Below are positions 1 to 7,479 of a stretch of DNA of 40,621 nucleotides, piece after piece. The position numbers and the translations under genes were made by a program. The first letter of the stretch is position 1, and each line of letters starts with the position of its first letter. The stretch is from positions 1-40,621 of the forward strand of contig JAISXA010000151.1 of the NCBI GenBank assembly GCA_031270685.1, written 5' to 3'. Source of the stretch: Planctomycetota bacterium. GTDB lineage: Bacteria > Planctomycetota > SZUA-567. The notes beneath the pieces are model-generated. The model saw only the letters and a list, made by a program, of their open reading frames with translations. It was not told the origin of the DNA and ran no database searches.

Positions 1-191
1 ACTTTTGAAGGAAATCAATCGAACCGCCGATTGATTTCCTTCAAAGTTTCAGGGCGTTCGTTTCAGAACCGTTTTTTTGCAATGTCGCCGGCCAGGGTCG
101 AGTTGACGAAAAACAACCCATTGAAAAGAAAGCGGCTGAATCTTTAAAGGAAATCGGGCGGCGGTTGGCCCGATTTCCTTTAAAAGTCGAC
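1..191. repeat. Composite hairpin element, copy 1
   Basis: Two hairpins are separated by about 95 bases. The first (1-47) has arms 1-21 and 28-47 around the loop AACCGC. The second has perfect 17-base arms at 143-159 and 168-184 around an 8-base loop that reads CAACCGCC on the minus strand. The element ends in AAAAGTCGAC (182-191). The whole unit, including the spacer, recurs in opposite orientation at 20548-20741. The left edge may be cut by the window. No gene is seen in 1-276; the stretch 192-276 is only the leader of the next gene. Confidence 0.85.
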
Positions 192-276
192 TTATAGCGT
201 TTCCGCGCATCCCCGCAAGGATTGCCTTGCCGCTCCCCGAAAGATGCGTATCATGGCGGGTTTTAAGGGATTCGTC

Positions 277-1227
277 ATGGCCGACGGCGAGCTTTATGAA
301 ATTATCCTCGAAACGGTGGACGGCGAGCGCCGATCCGCGGCGGCGCTTTTCCTGTCCGGCTGTTTTTCGCTTCCGCCCGCGGCGACCCGCAGAATCGTCG
401 CCGCGGCGCCCTTGGCGCTCCTGTCCGGACTCGCCGAACGCCAAGCCGCCGGCATGCTGAAGGAACTTTCCGCCGCTCTTCCCGACGGCGTGCGCCTTCG
501 AGTCGCCAAAGAGGGGGTCTCGACCGATGCCGGCAAGCTGGAGTGGCCCACGCCGCCTAAAATCCATGGCCGCGATCTCGGGGATTTCGGCCGTTTGCCG
601 GAGCACAGCGTCACGGCTTGTCCCGCATGCGGCAGATTGCTCAAGGTGACGTTCGATCCGGATGGCGGCCTCGGAATAGGATTGTCGGGGATGCCCGGCA
701 AAACGGTGATGATTCCGAACCCGGCCAGCGTCGCGAGCGACAAGGATCCGCTCTTTTCCGGCTTCAAGCCGCTCGTGGAAGGAGCGGCGGACCTCGCTTC
801 GCTGCGCTCCCTGCAGGCCGGCGACAGCGGTTTTTGGATCGAGGCGCGGCAAAACTTTTTCCCGCAATCCGCTTCCGGGACGCAGGCCGATCGGGGCGAC
901 GCGACGGCCGGGGCGGGGACGGAGACGGGAATTCGCGACAAACGCGGGGAAAGCGCCGCCGAGCCGGCCGCGGCGCCGGCCGGAACGGGCGGGCTTGCCG
1001 CGTTCATGAAGCAGGGCCTGTACGCGGTGGTGCTTTCAAGGACGCGGGATCCGCAAACCGTGAAAATGCTCTCCGACGTCATGGGGATTGATGAAGGGGA
1101 GGCGCGTGAACTGGCGTCGTCCAGAAGCCTGTGCGTGGCGAAAAGCATCGCCCTTGACGAAGCCCGGACCCTTGTCGCAAGATTCCGGAGCTTGGGCGCA
1201 AATGCCAGGATCGTCAAGCCGATGTGA
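277..1227 (+). CDS. Unknown protein, putative tandem L7/L12-like domains with one CxxC
   Basis: Function not recognised. The 316-residue product has no signal peptide or membrane segment. The last ~70 residues (from about 246) follow the pattern of the ribosomal L7/L12 C-terminal fold: a DPQTVKMLSDVMG helix, EARELASS, then an EARTLVARFRSLGANARI helix-strand end. Residues 5-80 show a weaker version of the same pattern ending in DGVRLRV. Between them is CPAC (Cys115, Cys118), like half a zinc ribbon, with no clear second pair. The start at 277 is chosen because AAGGGA (265-270) lies 6 bases upstream; in-frame ATGs at 244 and 253 lack such a site. The domain reading is inference from residue pattern only. 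It is convergent with the downstream lacI-type gene. Confidence 0.6.
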   Translation: MADGELYEIILETVDGERRSAAALFLSGCFSLPPAATRRIVAAAPLALLSGLAERQAAGMLKELSAALPDGVRLRVAKEGVSTDAGKLEWPTPPKIHGRDLGDFGRLPEHSVTACPACGRLLKVTFDPDGGLGIGLSGMPGKTVMIPNPASVASDKDPLFSGFKPLVEGAADLASLRSLQAGDSGFWIEARQNFFPQSASGTQADRGDATAGAGTETGIRDKRGESAAEPAAAPAGTGGLAAFMKQGLYAVVLSRTRDPQTVKMLSDVMGIDEGEARELASSRSLCVAKSIALDEARTLVARFRSLGANARIVKPM

Positions 1228-1243
1228 GGTCAAGGCGTTGATT

Positions 1244-2230
1244 TCACGTTTCCGGCGTCGCGGGTATGACGATGCTTTTATGCGTCGCCGTGGAGTCGTC
1301 GGCGTCAACCAGCTGCATAAGCAGCTGCGCCGAGCGCCGGCCAAGGGTGTAATTGTCGAACTGCAGCACGGTCAGGCCGGGAGGCGGCATAAGCACTTCC
1401 TCGCCGTTGGTCACAAACACGATCCGGGAGCCGTTTCCGGTCGGGATGCCGGCATCGTCAAGCGCTTGAATCATCTCCGGAAGCAGGCTGCGCAACAACA
1501 ACACCGCCAGCCGCTTGCCGCCGCCTTCCCGCTGTTTTTCCGCCAGCCAGGAGGATTCGGGGATAAACGCCCCGTCCCAGGTCGTGCATACGCAATCGCG
1601 CGCCTCGGCCCATTCCTTGAACTTGGCCTGAAAGCTGTTGTAGATATGGTTGCGCCCGTTTTTGGGCATAATCAAGAGCACCGATCCGCAATCCTCCCCG
1701 ACCTCCCCGATAGCGGTGCCGGCGAAGGCTTCCATGTCGAATACGACGCAGTTGATGTCGTCGCGCGGCAACCCGCCCATCATGACGAACGGGCGCCCGG
1801 ACTGGTTGAGTATCTCCAGGCGTTCGCGGTTCACCCCTCCCCCCTCCTGGAGAATGAATCCGTCGACCTGACGGCCGAAAGCCATTTGCCGGATGATTTC
1901 CAGTTCGTGATCGCTGTTTCGGGGCATGACCAGCATGAGACGCTCCTCGCGCTCCCACATGAGGTCGGAGACGCCCTTGAGGGCTTCATGCCATGCGTCG
2001 TCCCAATGGTGATGCGACATGCCCGAGACGACGAACGCTATGATCCGCGTCTTGCCGGTGCGCAAGCCCCGGGCGGCGGCGAGCGGAACGTAATTCATGC
2101 TTTTCGCGACGCGGCGAATGCGCTCGGCCGTCGTCGCGGCAACTCGCACCCGGTTGACGCCGGAAAGGACGCTGGAAGCGGTGACGGTGCTGACATCCGC
2201 GGCGGCGGCTACTTCCTTGAGTGTAACCAT
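1244..2230 (-). CDS. LacI-family transcriptional regulator (first copy)
   Basis: This 328-residue regulator begins with a LacI helix-turn-helix: TLKEVAAAADVSTVTASSVLSG, followed by the hinge region ending in MNYVPLAAARGLRTGKT. The rest is the periplasmic-binding-protein-like effector domain. The start at 2230 puts the HTH at the extreme N-terminus, as in the family, and AGGGGA lies about 10 bases upstream. Upstream reading-frame extension to 2386 is rejected because it would cross the promoter. It is divergent from rpsO. Its promoter (TTGACA 2349-2344, TTTATT 2326-2321 on the minus strand) lies back to back with the rpsO promoter. No sugar gene adjoins it, so its target is unknown. Confidence 0.92.
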   Translation of the reverse strand: MVTLKEVAAAADVSTVTASSVLSGVNRVRVAATTAERIRRVAKSMNYVPLAAARGLRTGKTRIIAFVVSGMSHHHWDDAWHEALKGVSDLMWEREERLMLVMPRNSDHELEIIRQMAFGRQVDGFILQEGGGVNRERLEILNQSGRPFVMMGGLPRDDINCVVFDMEAFAGTAIGEVGEDCGSVLLIMPKNGRNHIYNSFQAKFKEWAEARDCVCTTWDGAFIPESSWLAEKQREGGGKRLAVLLLRSLLPEMIQALDDAGIPTGNGSRIVFVTNGEEVLMPPPGLTVLQFDNYTLGRRSAQLLMQLVDADDSTATHKSIVIPATPET

Positions 2231-2320
2231 AGGTATTTGATCCCCTGCTCTTCGCTCATGGAACAAACCGGGCGTTTCGCCATCCTTATGGTATGATTTG
2301 CGGCGGACTTTCGAACCAAA

Positions 2321-2349
2321 AATAAACCTGAATATGGCGCGGCTGTCAA
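2321..2349 (-). promoter_or_regulatory. Sigma70-type promoter of the first lacI gene
   Basis: On the minus strand TTGACA (2349-2344) is followed by 17 bases and TTTATT (2326-2321), about 90 bases ahead of the 2230 start codon. It sits just beside the rpsO promoter, so binding at one could affect the other. Confidence 0.6.
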
Positions 2350-2379
2350 TCCTTTTCCAACCGCGGAAGAGAGTTGAAC

Positions 2380-2407
2380 TTGACAAATGTTTTCACACTT
2401 TTATAAT
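2380..2407 (+). promoter_or_regulatory. Consensus sigma70 promoter of rpsO
   Basis: A perfect -35 TTGACA (2380-2385), a 16-base spacer and a perfect -10 TATAAT (2402-2407). Transcription would begin near 2414 and leave a leader of about 160 bases before rpsO. Together with the lacI promoter this accounts for the 347-base gap 2231-2577. Confidence 0.85.
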
Positions 2408-2495
2408 TGGGACGTTTGAATGCTTGAGTTGGGCTGGAACTGCCTCGGCTGCTTCGGCTGCCGATTTTTTTCGCTTTTTTTCGCCCTCCTTGACG

Positions 2496-2524
2496 CCGGG
2501 AACCGGATCGCCCGGAATTCCCGG
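2496..2524 (+). promoter_or_regulatory. Hairpin in the rpsO leader, candidate S15 control site
   Basis: CCGGGAA (2496-2502) pairs perfectly with TTCCCGG (2518-2524), and inside it CCGG (2503-2506) can pair with CCGG (2512-2515). It lies about 40 bases before the rpsO ribosome-binding site. S15 of several bacteria represses its own mRNA by binding leader structures; whether this hairpin does so is inference. Confidence 0.4.
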
Positions 2525-2577
2525 ACGAAACGACTGAAACCAAAAACAGGTGGAAAATAGACGAAAGGTAAATGATC

Positions 2578-2853
2578 ATGGCAATGACCAGGGAACGGAA
2601 GTCAGAACTCATCAAGGAGTATGGCGTCCGGGAGAACGACACCGGCAGCCACGAAGTGCAAGTGGCCATTCTCTCCGAACGCATCAACTCCCTCACCGAA
2701 CATCTCAAAAGCCACAAAAGGGACAATCACTCCCGGCGCGGACTTTTGATGATGGTCAACCGCAGGAACCGGCTGCTCAAATATCTGCGCGAAACCAGCC
2801 TCGAAAGCTATCGCGCCATCATCCACAAGCTGAAAATCCGCGCCAAGGAATAG
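2578..2853 (+). CDS. rpsO: 30S ribosomal protein S15
   Basis: S15 binds the central domain of 16S rRNA early in 30S assembly. The 91-residue product carries the family core: [20 protein letters not shown], then [18 protein letters not shown] and RNRLLKYLR, close to the usual 88-90 residue length. Three in-frame ATGs lie at 2572, 2578 and 2584; 2578 is chosen because AAAGG (2564-2568) is 9 bases away. It is followed 129 bases later by pnp, the classic rpsO-pnp order, and is probably cotranscribed from the promoter at 2380. Confidence 0.97.
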   Translation: MAMTRERKSELIKEYGVRENDTGSHEVQVAILSERINSLTEHLKSHKRDNHSRRGLLMMVNRRNRLLKYLRETSLESYRAIIHKLKIRAKE

Positions 2854-2982
2854 CGCCGCCCGTCTCCCGTACGCCGCCCGGCCCGGACCCGCCGGAGCGG
2901 CTTGGCCGCGGTTTCAGCCTTCCGTCGCGCGCCGGCCGGTTTTTCGCCGCGCGGCCCTGCCCTTTTCCGGAGAATCGCCCCC

Positions 2983-5175
2983 ATGAATCCGAATTCAACC
3001 GAATATGCGGTCGAACGCGTCATAGGCGGTCGAACGCTTAGCATTTCAACCGGCCTTCTTGCCAAACAGGCCGCCGGTTCCGCCGTCATCCGCTACGCGG
3101 ACACGGTCGTGCTGTCCGCCGTCACCACCGCCCCGCCGCGTCTGCCCGGCCAGGACTTCTTTCCGCTCATGGTCGACTACCGCGAAAAGGCGTATGCGGC
3201 GGGAAAATTCCCGGGCGGTTTTTTCAAGCGTGAAAAAGCCCCGAGCGCCAAGGAAATCCTCACCATGCGCCTGGCCGACCGCCCCATCCGTCCGCTGTTC
3301 CCGAAGGGCTTTTACGACGAAGTCCTCGTTCAATCGATAGTCCTCTCCTCCGACATGGAAAACGACCCGGACATTCTTTCCATCATCGGCGCCTCGGCCG
3401 CCCTTTCCCTCTCGACGCTGCCCTTCGAAGGACCTATCGGCGCGGTCCGCGTCGGAATGGTCGACGGCGGGTTCGTGGTCAACCCCACCCACCGGCAGGA
3501 CAAGCAATCCATGCTGAAACTGGTTCTCGCCGGCACCGCCGAATCCATCACCATGGTCGAGGCCGGCGCGAACGGCATCGCCGAGGACAAGATGCTTGAG
3601 GCGCTGGAACTGGGGCATTCCGTGGTCAGGGAAATCGCGTCCATGATCAACGAGTTGGTCGAAAAGGCCGGAAAGACCGAAAAGATCGCGGTCGAACCGC
3701 CCGCCCCGCCGTCCTGCCTGGACGCGGTCCGGACCGCGATCGGCGAGCGCATGGCCGAAGCCCTGTGCACGCCCGGAAAATTCGGCCGTCGCGAGGCCGC
3801 TGCCAAATTGGCGGACGAAATCGTCGAGCGGTTCGCCGTCGCCGCGGACGACGCGGCCGAGGGCCCCGACGCCGCCGAGGTCGGGGAAGCGGTCTCGATG
3901 GTGAAAACCGAGGTCATCCGCGACCTGATCCGCCGGAACACCCGCGTGGACGGCCGGGACAATTTCACCGTCCGCCCGATCGACTGCCGGGTGAACGTCC
4001 TGCCCCGCACCCACGGCTCGGCCCTGTTCACCCGCGGCGAGACCCAGGTTCTCGTCGCCGTCACCCTCGGCTCGTCCTCCGACGCCCAGGAAGTCGACGG
4101 CCTGCGCGATCCCTACGAGGAAATGTGGTACCTCCATTACAACGCCCCCGGTTTTTCGGTCGGCGAGGCCAAGATGCCGCGCGGCCCCGGCCGCCGGGAA
4201 ATCGGCCACGGCATGCTCGCCCAGCGGGCGCTCGAATCGGTCATGCCCCACGACGGGGGCTTTCCGTACGCCGTCCGCGCCGTGTCCGAGGTGCTGGAAA
4301 TGAACGGCTCGTCGTCCATGGCGACGGTGTGCGGCGCGACGCTCGCCCTCATGGACGCGGGCGTCCCGATCAGGAAGCCGGTCGCCGGCATCGCCATGGG
4401 TCTGATCCAGGACGAGGGCCGGGCGCCCACGATCATCACCGACATCCTCGGCGACGAGGACCATTACGGCGACATGGACTTCAAGGTCTGCGGCACCCGC
4501 GACGGCGTCACCGCCCTCCAGATGGACATCAAGATCAAAGGCCTCTCCCCCGACACCATGCGCCGGGCGCTGGCCCAGGCCCGCGACGGCAGGCTGCACA
4601 TCCTCGACGAAATCGAAAAATGCATCCGGGAGCCGCGTCCGGAAATCAACCCCCGCGCGCCGCGCCTGCACAACCTCCGGATACCCCAGGATATGGTCGG
4701 CAAAATCATCGGCCCCGGCGGCAAGACCATTCGCGGCATCCAGGAGGAATGCGGCGTGCAGGTCGAGGTGGACGATTCCACCGGCGTCGGCATCGTCTCC
4801 ATCTGCGCTCCGGACGCCGAATCGCTCGCCAAGGCGATCAGGAAGGTCGAGGGCCTGATCGAGGTTCCCGAGCTCGGCAAGGTTTACGAGGGCAGGGTCG
4901 CGGATGTCCGCGATTTCGGCGTGTTCGTCGAGATCCTCCCCGGCGTCGAGGGCATGTGCCACATCTCCGAACTCGACGACAAGCGCGTCGAATCGACGGA
5001 ACGCTTCTGCAGGAAGGGCGACATCCTCAAGGTCAAGGTGATCGAGATCGATCCGGCCGGCAAGGTGCGCCTGTCCCGCAAGGCGGTGGTCATGGAGGAG
5101 CGGGGCGAAACCTACACCGTCCAGCCGCGCCGCCCCTCCCCCTCCGGCGGCCGGGATCGCGGCCCAAGGCGGTAA
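2983..5175 (+). CDS. pnp: Polyribonucleotide nucleotidyltransferase (PNPase)
   Basis: PNPase is a trimeric phosphorolytic 3'-5' exoribonuclease of mRNA turnover. The 730-residue product has two RNase PH-like halves joined by an alpha-helical linker. The second half shows RTHGSALFTRGETQ and the ALMDAGVPI/GIAMGL segments. A KH domain with the loop IIGPGGKTI follows, then a C-terminal S1 domain beginning GKVYEGRVADVRDFGVFVE. Length is normal for the family (about 700). The start at 2983 is chosen over a longer reading from 2902 because GGAGA (2969-2973) lies 9 bases upstream and MNPNSTEY leads directly into the first domain. It is downstream of rpsO. Confidence 0.97.
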   Translation: MNPNSTEYAVERVIGGRTLSISTGLLAKQAAGSAVIRYADTVVLSAVTTAPPRLPGQDFFPLMVDYREKAYAAGKFPGGFFKREKAPSAKEILTMRLADRPIRPLFPKGFYDEVLVQSIVLSSDMENDPDILSIIGASAALSLSTLPFEGPIGAVRVGMVDGGFVVNPTHRQDKQSMLKLVLAGTAESITMVEAGANGIAEDKMLEALELGHSVVREIASMINELVEKAGKTEKIAVEPPAPPSCLDAVRTAIGERMAEALCTPGKFGRREAAAKLADEIVERFAVAADDAAEGPDAAEVGEAVSMVKTEVIRDLIRRNTRVDGRDNFTVRPIDCRVNVLPRTHGSALFTRGETQVLVAVTLGSSSDAQEVDGLRDPYEEMWYLHYNAPGFSVGEAKMPRGPGRREIGHGMLAQRALESVMPHDGGFPYAVRAVSEVLEMNGSSSMATVCGATLALMDAGVPIRKPVAGIAMGLIQDEGRAPTIITDILGDEDHYGDMDFKVCGTRDGVTALQMDIKIKGLSPDTMRRALAQARDGRLHILDEIEKCIREPRPEINPRAPRLHNLRIPQDMVGKIIGPGGKTIRGIQEECGVQVEVDDSTGVGIVSICAPDAESLAKAIRKVEGLIEVPELGKVYEGRVADVRDFGVFVEILPGVEGMCHISELDDKRVESTERFCRKGDILKVKVIEIDPAGKVRLSRKAVVMEERGETYTVQPRRPSPSGGRDRGPRR

Positions 5176-5218
5176 CTGCCGCCGTTGAATGCCGGATCGC
5201 GCAGTCGGGGCTTTTCCG

Positions 5219-5247
5219 TTGACAGCGCGGCGTTGAACTGGCATAAA
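5219..5247 (+). promoter_or_regulatory. Sigma70-type promoter of rpmB
   Basis: TTGACA (5219-5224), a 17-base spacer and CATAAA (5242-5247). The predicted start, near 5254, coincides with the first base of the hairpin repeat at 5255, so the rpmB mRNA would begin with that hairpin. Confidence 0.7.
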
Positions 5248-5254
5248 GTGGAGT

Positions 5255-5332
5255 TTTGGAGGAAATCGGGCCAACCGCCGCCCGATTTCCACCAAAGATG
5301 TTACTGTTTACGGATCAACGGGTTGTTTTTTT
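5255..5332. repeat. Hairpin repeat (family I) plus part of the composite spacer
   Basis: Arms 5255-5271 and 5280-5296 pair with one mismatch around the loop CAACCGCC (5272-5279). The following 36 bases (5297-5332), ending GGGTTGTTTTTTT, resemble the spacer of the composite element at 20595-20630. This is therefore a truncated composite in the 5' leader of rpmB. Confidence 0.8.
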
Positions 5333-5411
5333 CACGGCGGCGCCCGACGGAAACACCCAACCCGGAACCCGCGTTCCGGCGCGTCGCGAGCGGCATCGGG
5401 AGATCGGCATC

Positions 5412-5678
5412 ATGGCCAACGAATGTACGGTGTGCGGCAAGAAAACGACTTTTGGAATCAAGTACGCCAGGCGCGGCGCCGCCAAGGCCAAGGGCGGTTC
5501 GGGCGCGAAGATTTCCGGCAAGACCGGGCGCTCCTTCAAGCCTAACCTCCAGACCGTCCGCGCCGACGTCAACGGGACGCCCAAGCGCATCCGCGTCTGC
5601 ACCGACTGCCTTTCGGCCGGCAAGGTCAAGAAGTCGGCGCGCGGCCAGATGAAGCTGCGCAAGGCCCTGGAATCCTGA
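5412..5678 (+). CDS. rpmB: 50S ribosomal protein L28, zinc-binding form
   Basis: L28 is a small protein of the large ribosomal subunit. The 88-residue product starts [15 protein letters not shown] and has two CxxC pairs (CTVC near the N-terminus, CTDC near residue 68), which mark the zinc-binding variant. The motif [19 protein letters not shown] is typical of L28. Start 5412 is supported by GGGAGA (5398-5403) 8 bases upstream. It has its own promoter and a strong terminator just after its stop, so it is likely a single-gene transcript. Confidence 0.96.
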   Translation: MANECTVCGKKTTFGIKYARRGAAKAKGGSGAKISGKTGRSFKPNLQTVRADVNGTPKRIRVCTDCLSAGKVKKSARGQMKLRKALES

Positions 5679-5703
5679 CCGGGGACGGCGTTCGAACCCG
5701 CAT

Positions 5704-5728
5704 CCCCGCCCCTGCCGGCGGGGTTTTT
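5704..5728 (+). terminator. Rho-independent terminator after rpmB
   Basis: CCCCGCC (5704-5710) pairs perfectly with GGCGGGG (5717-5723) around a 6-base loop and is followed by five T residues (5724-5728). It separates rpmB from acpS. Confidence 0.85.
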
Positions 5729-5756
5729 CAAATGCTTTTCCATGCCGGGGCGGACC

Positions 5757-6167
5757 ATGACCGAAGTGCACGGAATAGGCGCCGACATCGTCGAGATTTC
5801 CCGCATCGCGGCCTTGCGCGAGAAGCACGGCGACCGCTTTTTCCGGATCGTATTCACCGACCGGGAGGCGGAATACTGCCGGTCGCGCATGAACGCCGAC
5901 CAATGCCTGGCGGCGCGCTTCGCCGCCAAGGAAGCGGTGATGAAGGCGCTGGGCACCGGCTGGACGAACCGCGTCGCCTTCACCGGCATCGAGATCGTCC
6001 GCGCCGAAAGCGGCCGCCCGGAGATCCGCCTGCACGGGTCGACCGCCGGACAGGCGCGGGAGCTCGGGGTCGGGCGGATCCTGGTCAGCCTGTCGCATTC
6101 CCGCGATGCGGCCATCGCCTACGCGGTGGCGGAAAAAACGCCGGGCAGGAACGAAAGCGGAACATGA
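5757..6167 (+). CDS. acpS: Holo-[acyl-carrier-protein] synthase
   Basis: AcpS moves the 4'-phosphopantetheine arm of CoA onto apo-ACP, which activates fatty acid synthesis. The 136-residue product has the two magnesium-binding blocks of the family: GIGADIVEI near the N-terminus (Asp) and [15 protein letters not shown] in the middle (Glu and Lys), and ends with [18 protein letters not shown]. Start 5757 (MTEVHGIG) is preferred over 5742, which adds only five residues. Its TGA stop overlaps the next ATG in an ATGA, so it is translationally coupled to queC. Confidence 0.94.
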   Translation: MTEVHGIGADIVEISRIAALREKHGDRFFRIVFTDREAEYCRSRMNADQCLAARFAAKEAVMKALGTGWTNRVAFTGIEIVRAESGRPEIRLHGSTAGQARELGVGRILVSLSHSRDAAIAYAVAEKTPGRNESGT

Positions 6168-6862
6168 GGCGGACCCAACGGGCGGTCGTGCTGTTATCGG
6201 GCGGCCTCGACTCCGCCACCTGCCTGGCGGTTGCGCTGAAGGAGGGGTATGCGGCAACCGCCCTGTCCTTCGCCTACGGACAACGCGCCCGGTCCGAGCT
6301 GGACGCCGCCGGGCGCGTCGCCGCCGCCCTCGGCGTGCGCGACCGCCGGATCATCCGCCTCGATCCGGGCGCTTTCGCCGGCTCCGCCCTGACCGGCGCC
6401 ATGGCGGTGCCCAGGGGCGGCGAAACCGAGGGCATCCCGGTCACCTACGTTCCGGCGCGCAATACCGTGTTTCTCGCCTACGGGCTGGCGGTCGCCGAAT
6501 CGCTCGCCGCGGACGCGGTTCTCATCGGGGCGAATTCGGTGGATTATTCGGGCTACCCCGACTGCCGTCCGGAGTACATCGCCGCATTTCAGAAAATGGC
6601 GGACCTCGCCACCCGGCGCGGCGTCGAAGGCGATCCGATCGCCATCCGGGCGCCGCTCCAGGATCTCGGCAAGGCGGAAATCATCCGCCTCGGGATTTCC
6701 CTCGGCGTCGACTACTCGCTCACCGTCTCCTGCTACGACCCGGACGCGGAAGGCCGCGCCTGCGGCGCCTGCGCTTCCTGCCGCCTGCGGAGGGACGGAT
6801 TCCTTGCGCAAGGCCTGCCCGACCCGACGCGGTACGCGGCCGGCGCTTTTCCGGGAGAATGA
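6164..6862 (+). CDS. queC: 7-cyano-7-deazaguanine synthase
   Basis: QueC converts 7-carboxy-7-deazaguanine to preQ0 with ATP and ammonia, on the route to queuosine in tRNA. The 232-residue product opens with the PP-loop [13 protein letters not shown], carries FAYGQRA and [12 protein letters not shown], and ends with the zinc-binding cysteines SCYDP...CGACASC around residues 190-206. Start 6164 lies inside the acpS stop. No other queuosine biosynthesis gene is in the window. Confidence 0.95.
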   Translation: MRRTQRAVVLLSGGLDSATCLAVALKEGYAATALSFAYGQRARSELDAAGRVAAALGVRDRRIIRLDPGAFAGSALTGAMAVPRGGETEGIPVTYVPARNTVFLAYGLAVAESLAADAVLIGANSVDYSGYPDCRPEYIAAFQKMADLATRRGVEGDPIAIRAPLQDLGKAEIIRLGISLGVDYSLTVSCYDPDAEGRACGACASCRLRRDGFLAQGLPDPTRYAAGAFPGE

Positions 6863-6863
6863 C

Positions 6864-7448
6864 GTGGCGCGCGGCCAAACCAGGATGTTTCTCAAACAAA
6901 TGTTCAAGGATCCGGGCAAGACCGGGGCGGTCATGCCAAGTTCCCGGAAGCTGGCCAGGCGCATGTACGAACTCGCCGCCCCGGAACCAGATTCGGTGAT
7001 CGCCGAATACGGCCCCGGAACGGGAGCGTTCACCCGCGTCATTCTCGGGAACCTGCAACCCGGCCAGAAATTCTTCTGCGTCGAAATCAATCCCGATTTC
7101 GCCGCACGGCTGAAGCGGGACTTTCCCGGGGCGCCCGTCCATATCGGCTGCGCGTCGAACATCGCCGAGTACGCCCGGCTCGAGGGGGTCGGCCGCGTCG
7201 ACCGGGTGATCTCCGGCCTCCCCTGGGCCGTATTCCCGGACGAGCTGCAAAACCGGATCCTCTCCGCCATGGCGGATATCATGCCCAAGGGCGGCGTGTT
7301 CGTCACCTTCGCCTATCTCCAGGGGCTGGTCCTGCCGTCCGGGAGGCGGTTCGGGAAGAATCTCGGAAAGTATTTCTCCGCCTGCGGGAAGAGCGAAATC
7401 ATTTGGGAAAACCTGCCGCCCGCCATCGTTTACCGCTGCGAGAAATAG
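6864..7448 (+). CDS. SAM-dependent methyltransferase, phospholipid N-methyltransferase-like
   Basis: The 194-residue product is a class I methyltransferase. The N-terminal FLKQMFKDPGKTGAVMPSSR block, motif I IAEYGPGTGAFT and the acidic strand FFCVEINPDF match the PmtA/rRNA-dimethylase-like group. The ISGLPWAVFPDEL segment occupies the catalytic motif IV position and is typical of phospholipid N-methyltransferase relatives. The substrate is not proven; phosphatidylethanolamine is the family precedent. GTG at 6864 is chosen because GGGAGA (6853-6858) lies 5 bases upstream; ATG 6885 is an alternative. It begins one base after the queC stop, so the two are cotranscribed. Confidence 0.75.
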   Translation: MARGQTRMFLKQMFKDPGKTGAVMPSSRKLARRMYELAAPEPDSVIAEYGPGTGAFTRVILGNLQPGQKFFCVEINPDFAARLKRDFPGAPVHIGCASNIAEYARLEGVGRVDRVISGLPWAVFPDELQNRILSAMADIMPKGGVFVTFAYLQGLVLPSGRRFGKNLGKYFSACGKSEIIWENLPPAIVYRCEK

Positions 7449-7479
7449 GGCCGGCGCCGGCGAACGGCGGGAAGCGCGG

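Noticed and set aside
3046-5295. A 749-codon open frame on the minus strand across pnp
   Set aside because: It lies entirely antisense to a clear PNPase gene, has a biased His/Asp/Gly-rich composition and no domain. It is a product of high GC content.
7449-7479. GCCGGCGCCGGC palindrome between convergent genes as a terminator
   Set aside because: No T-run and no loop; likely GC-rich chance symmetry.
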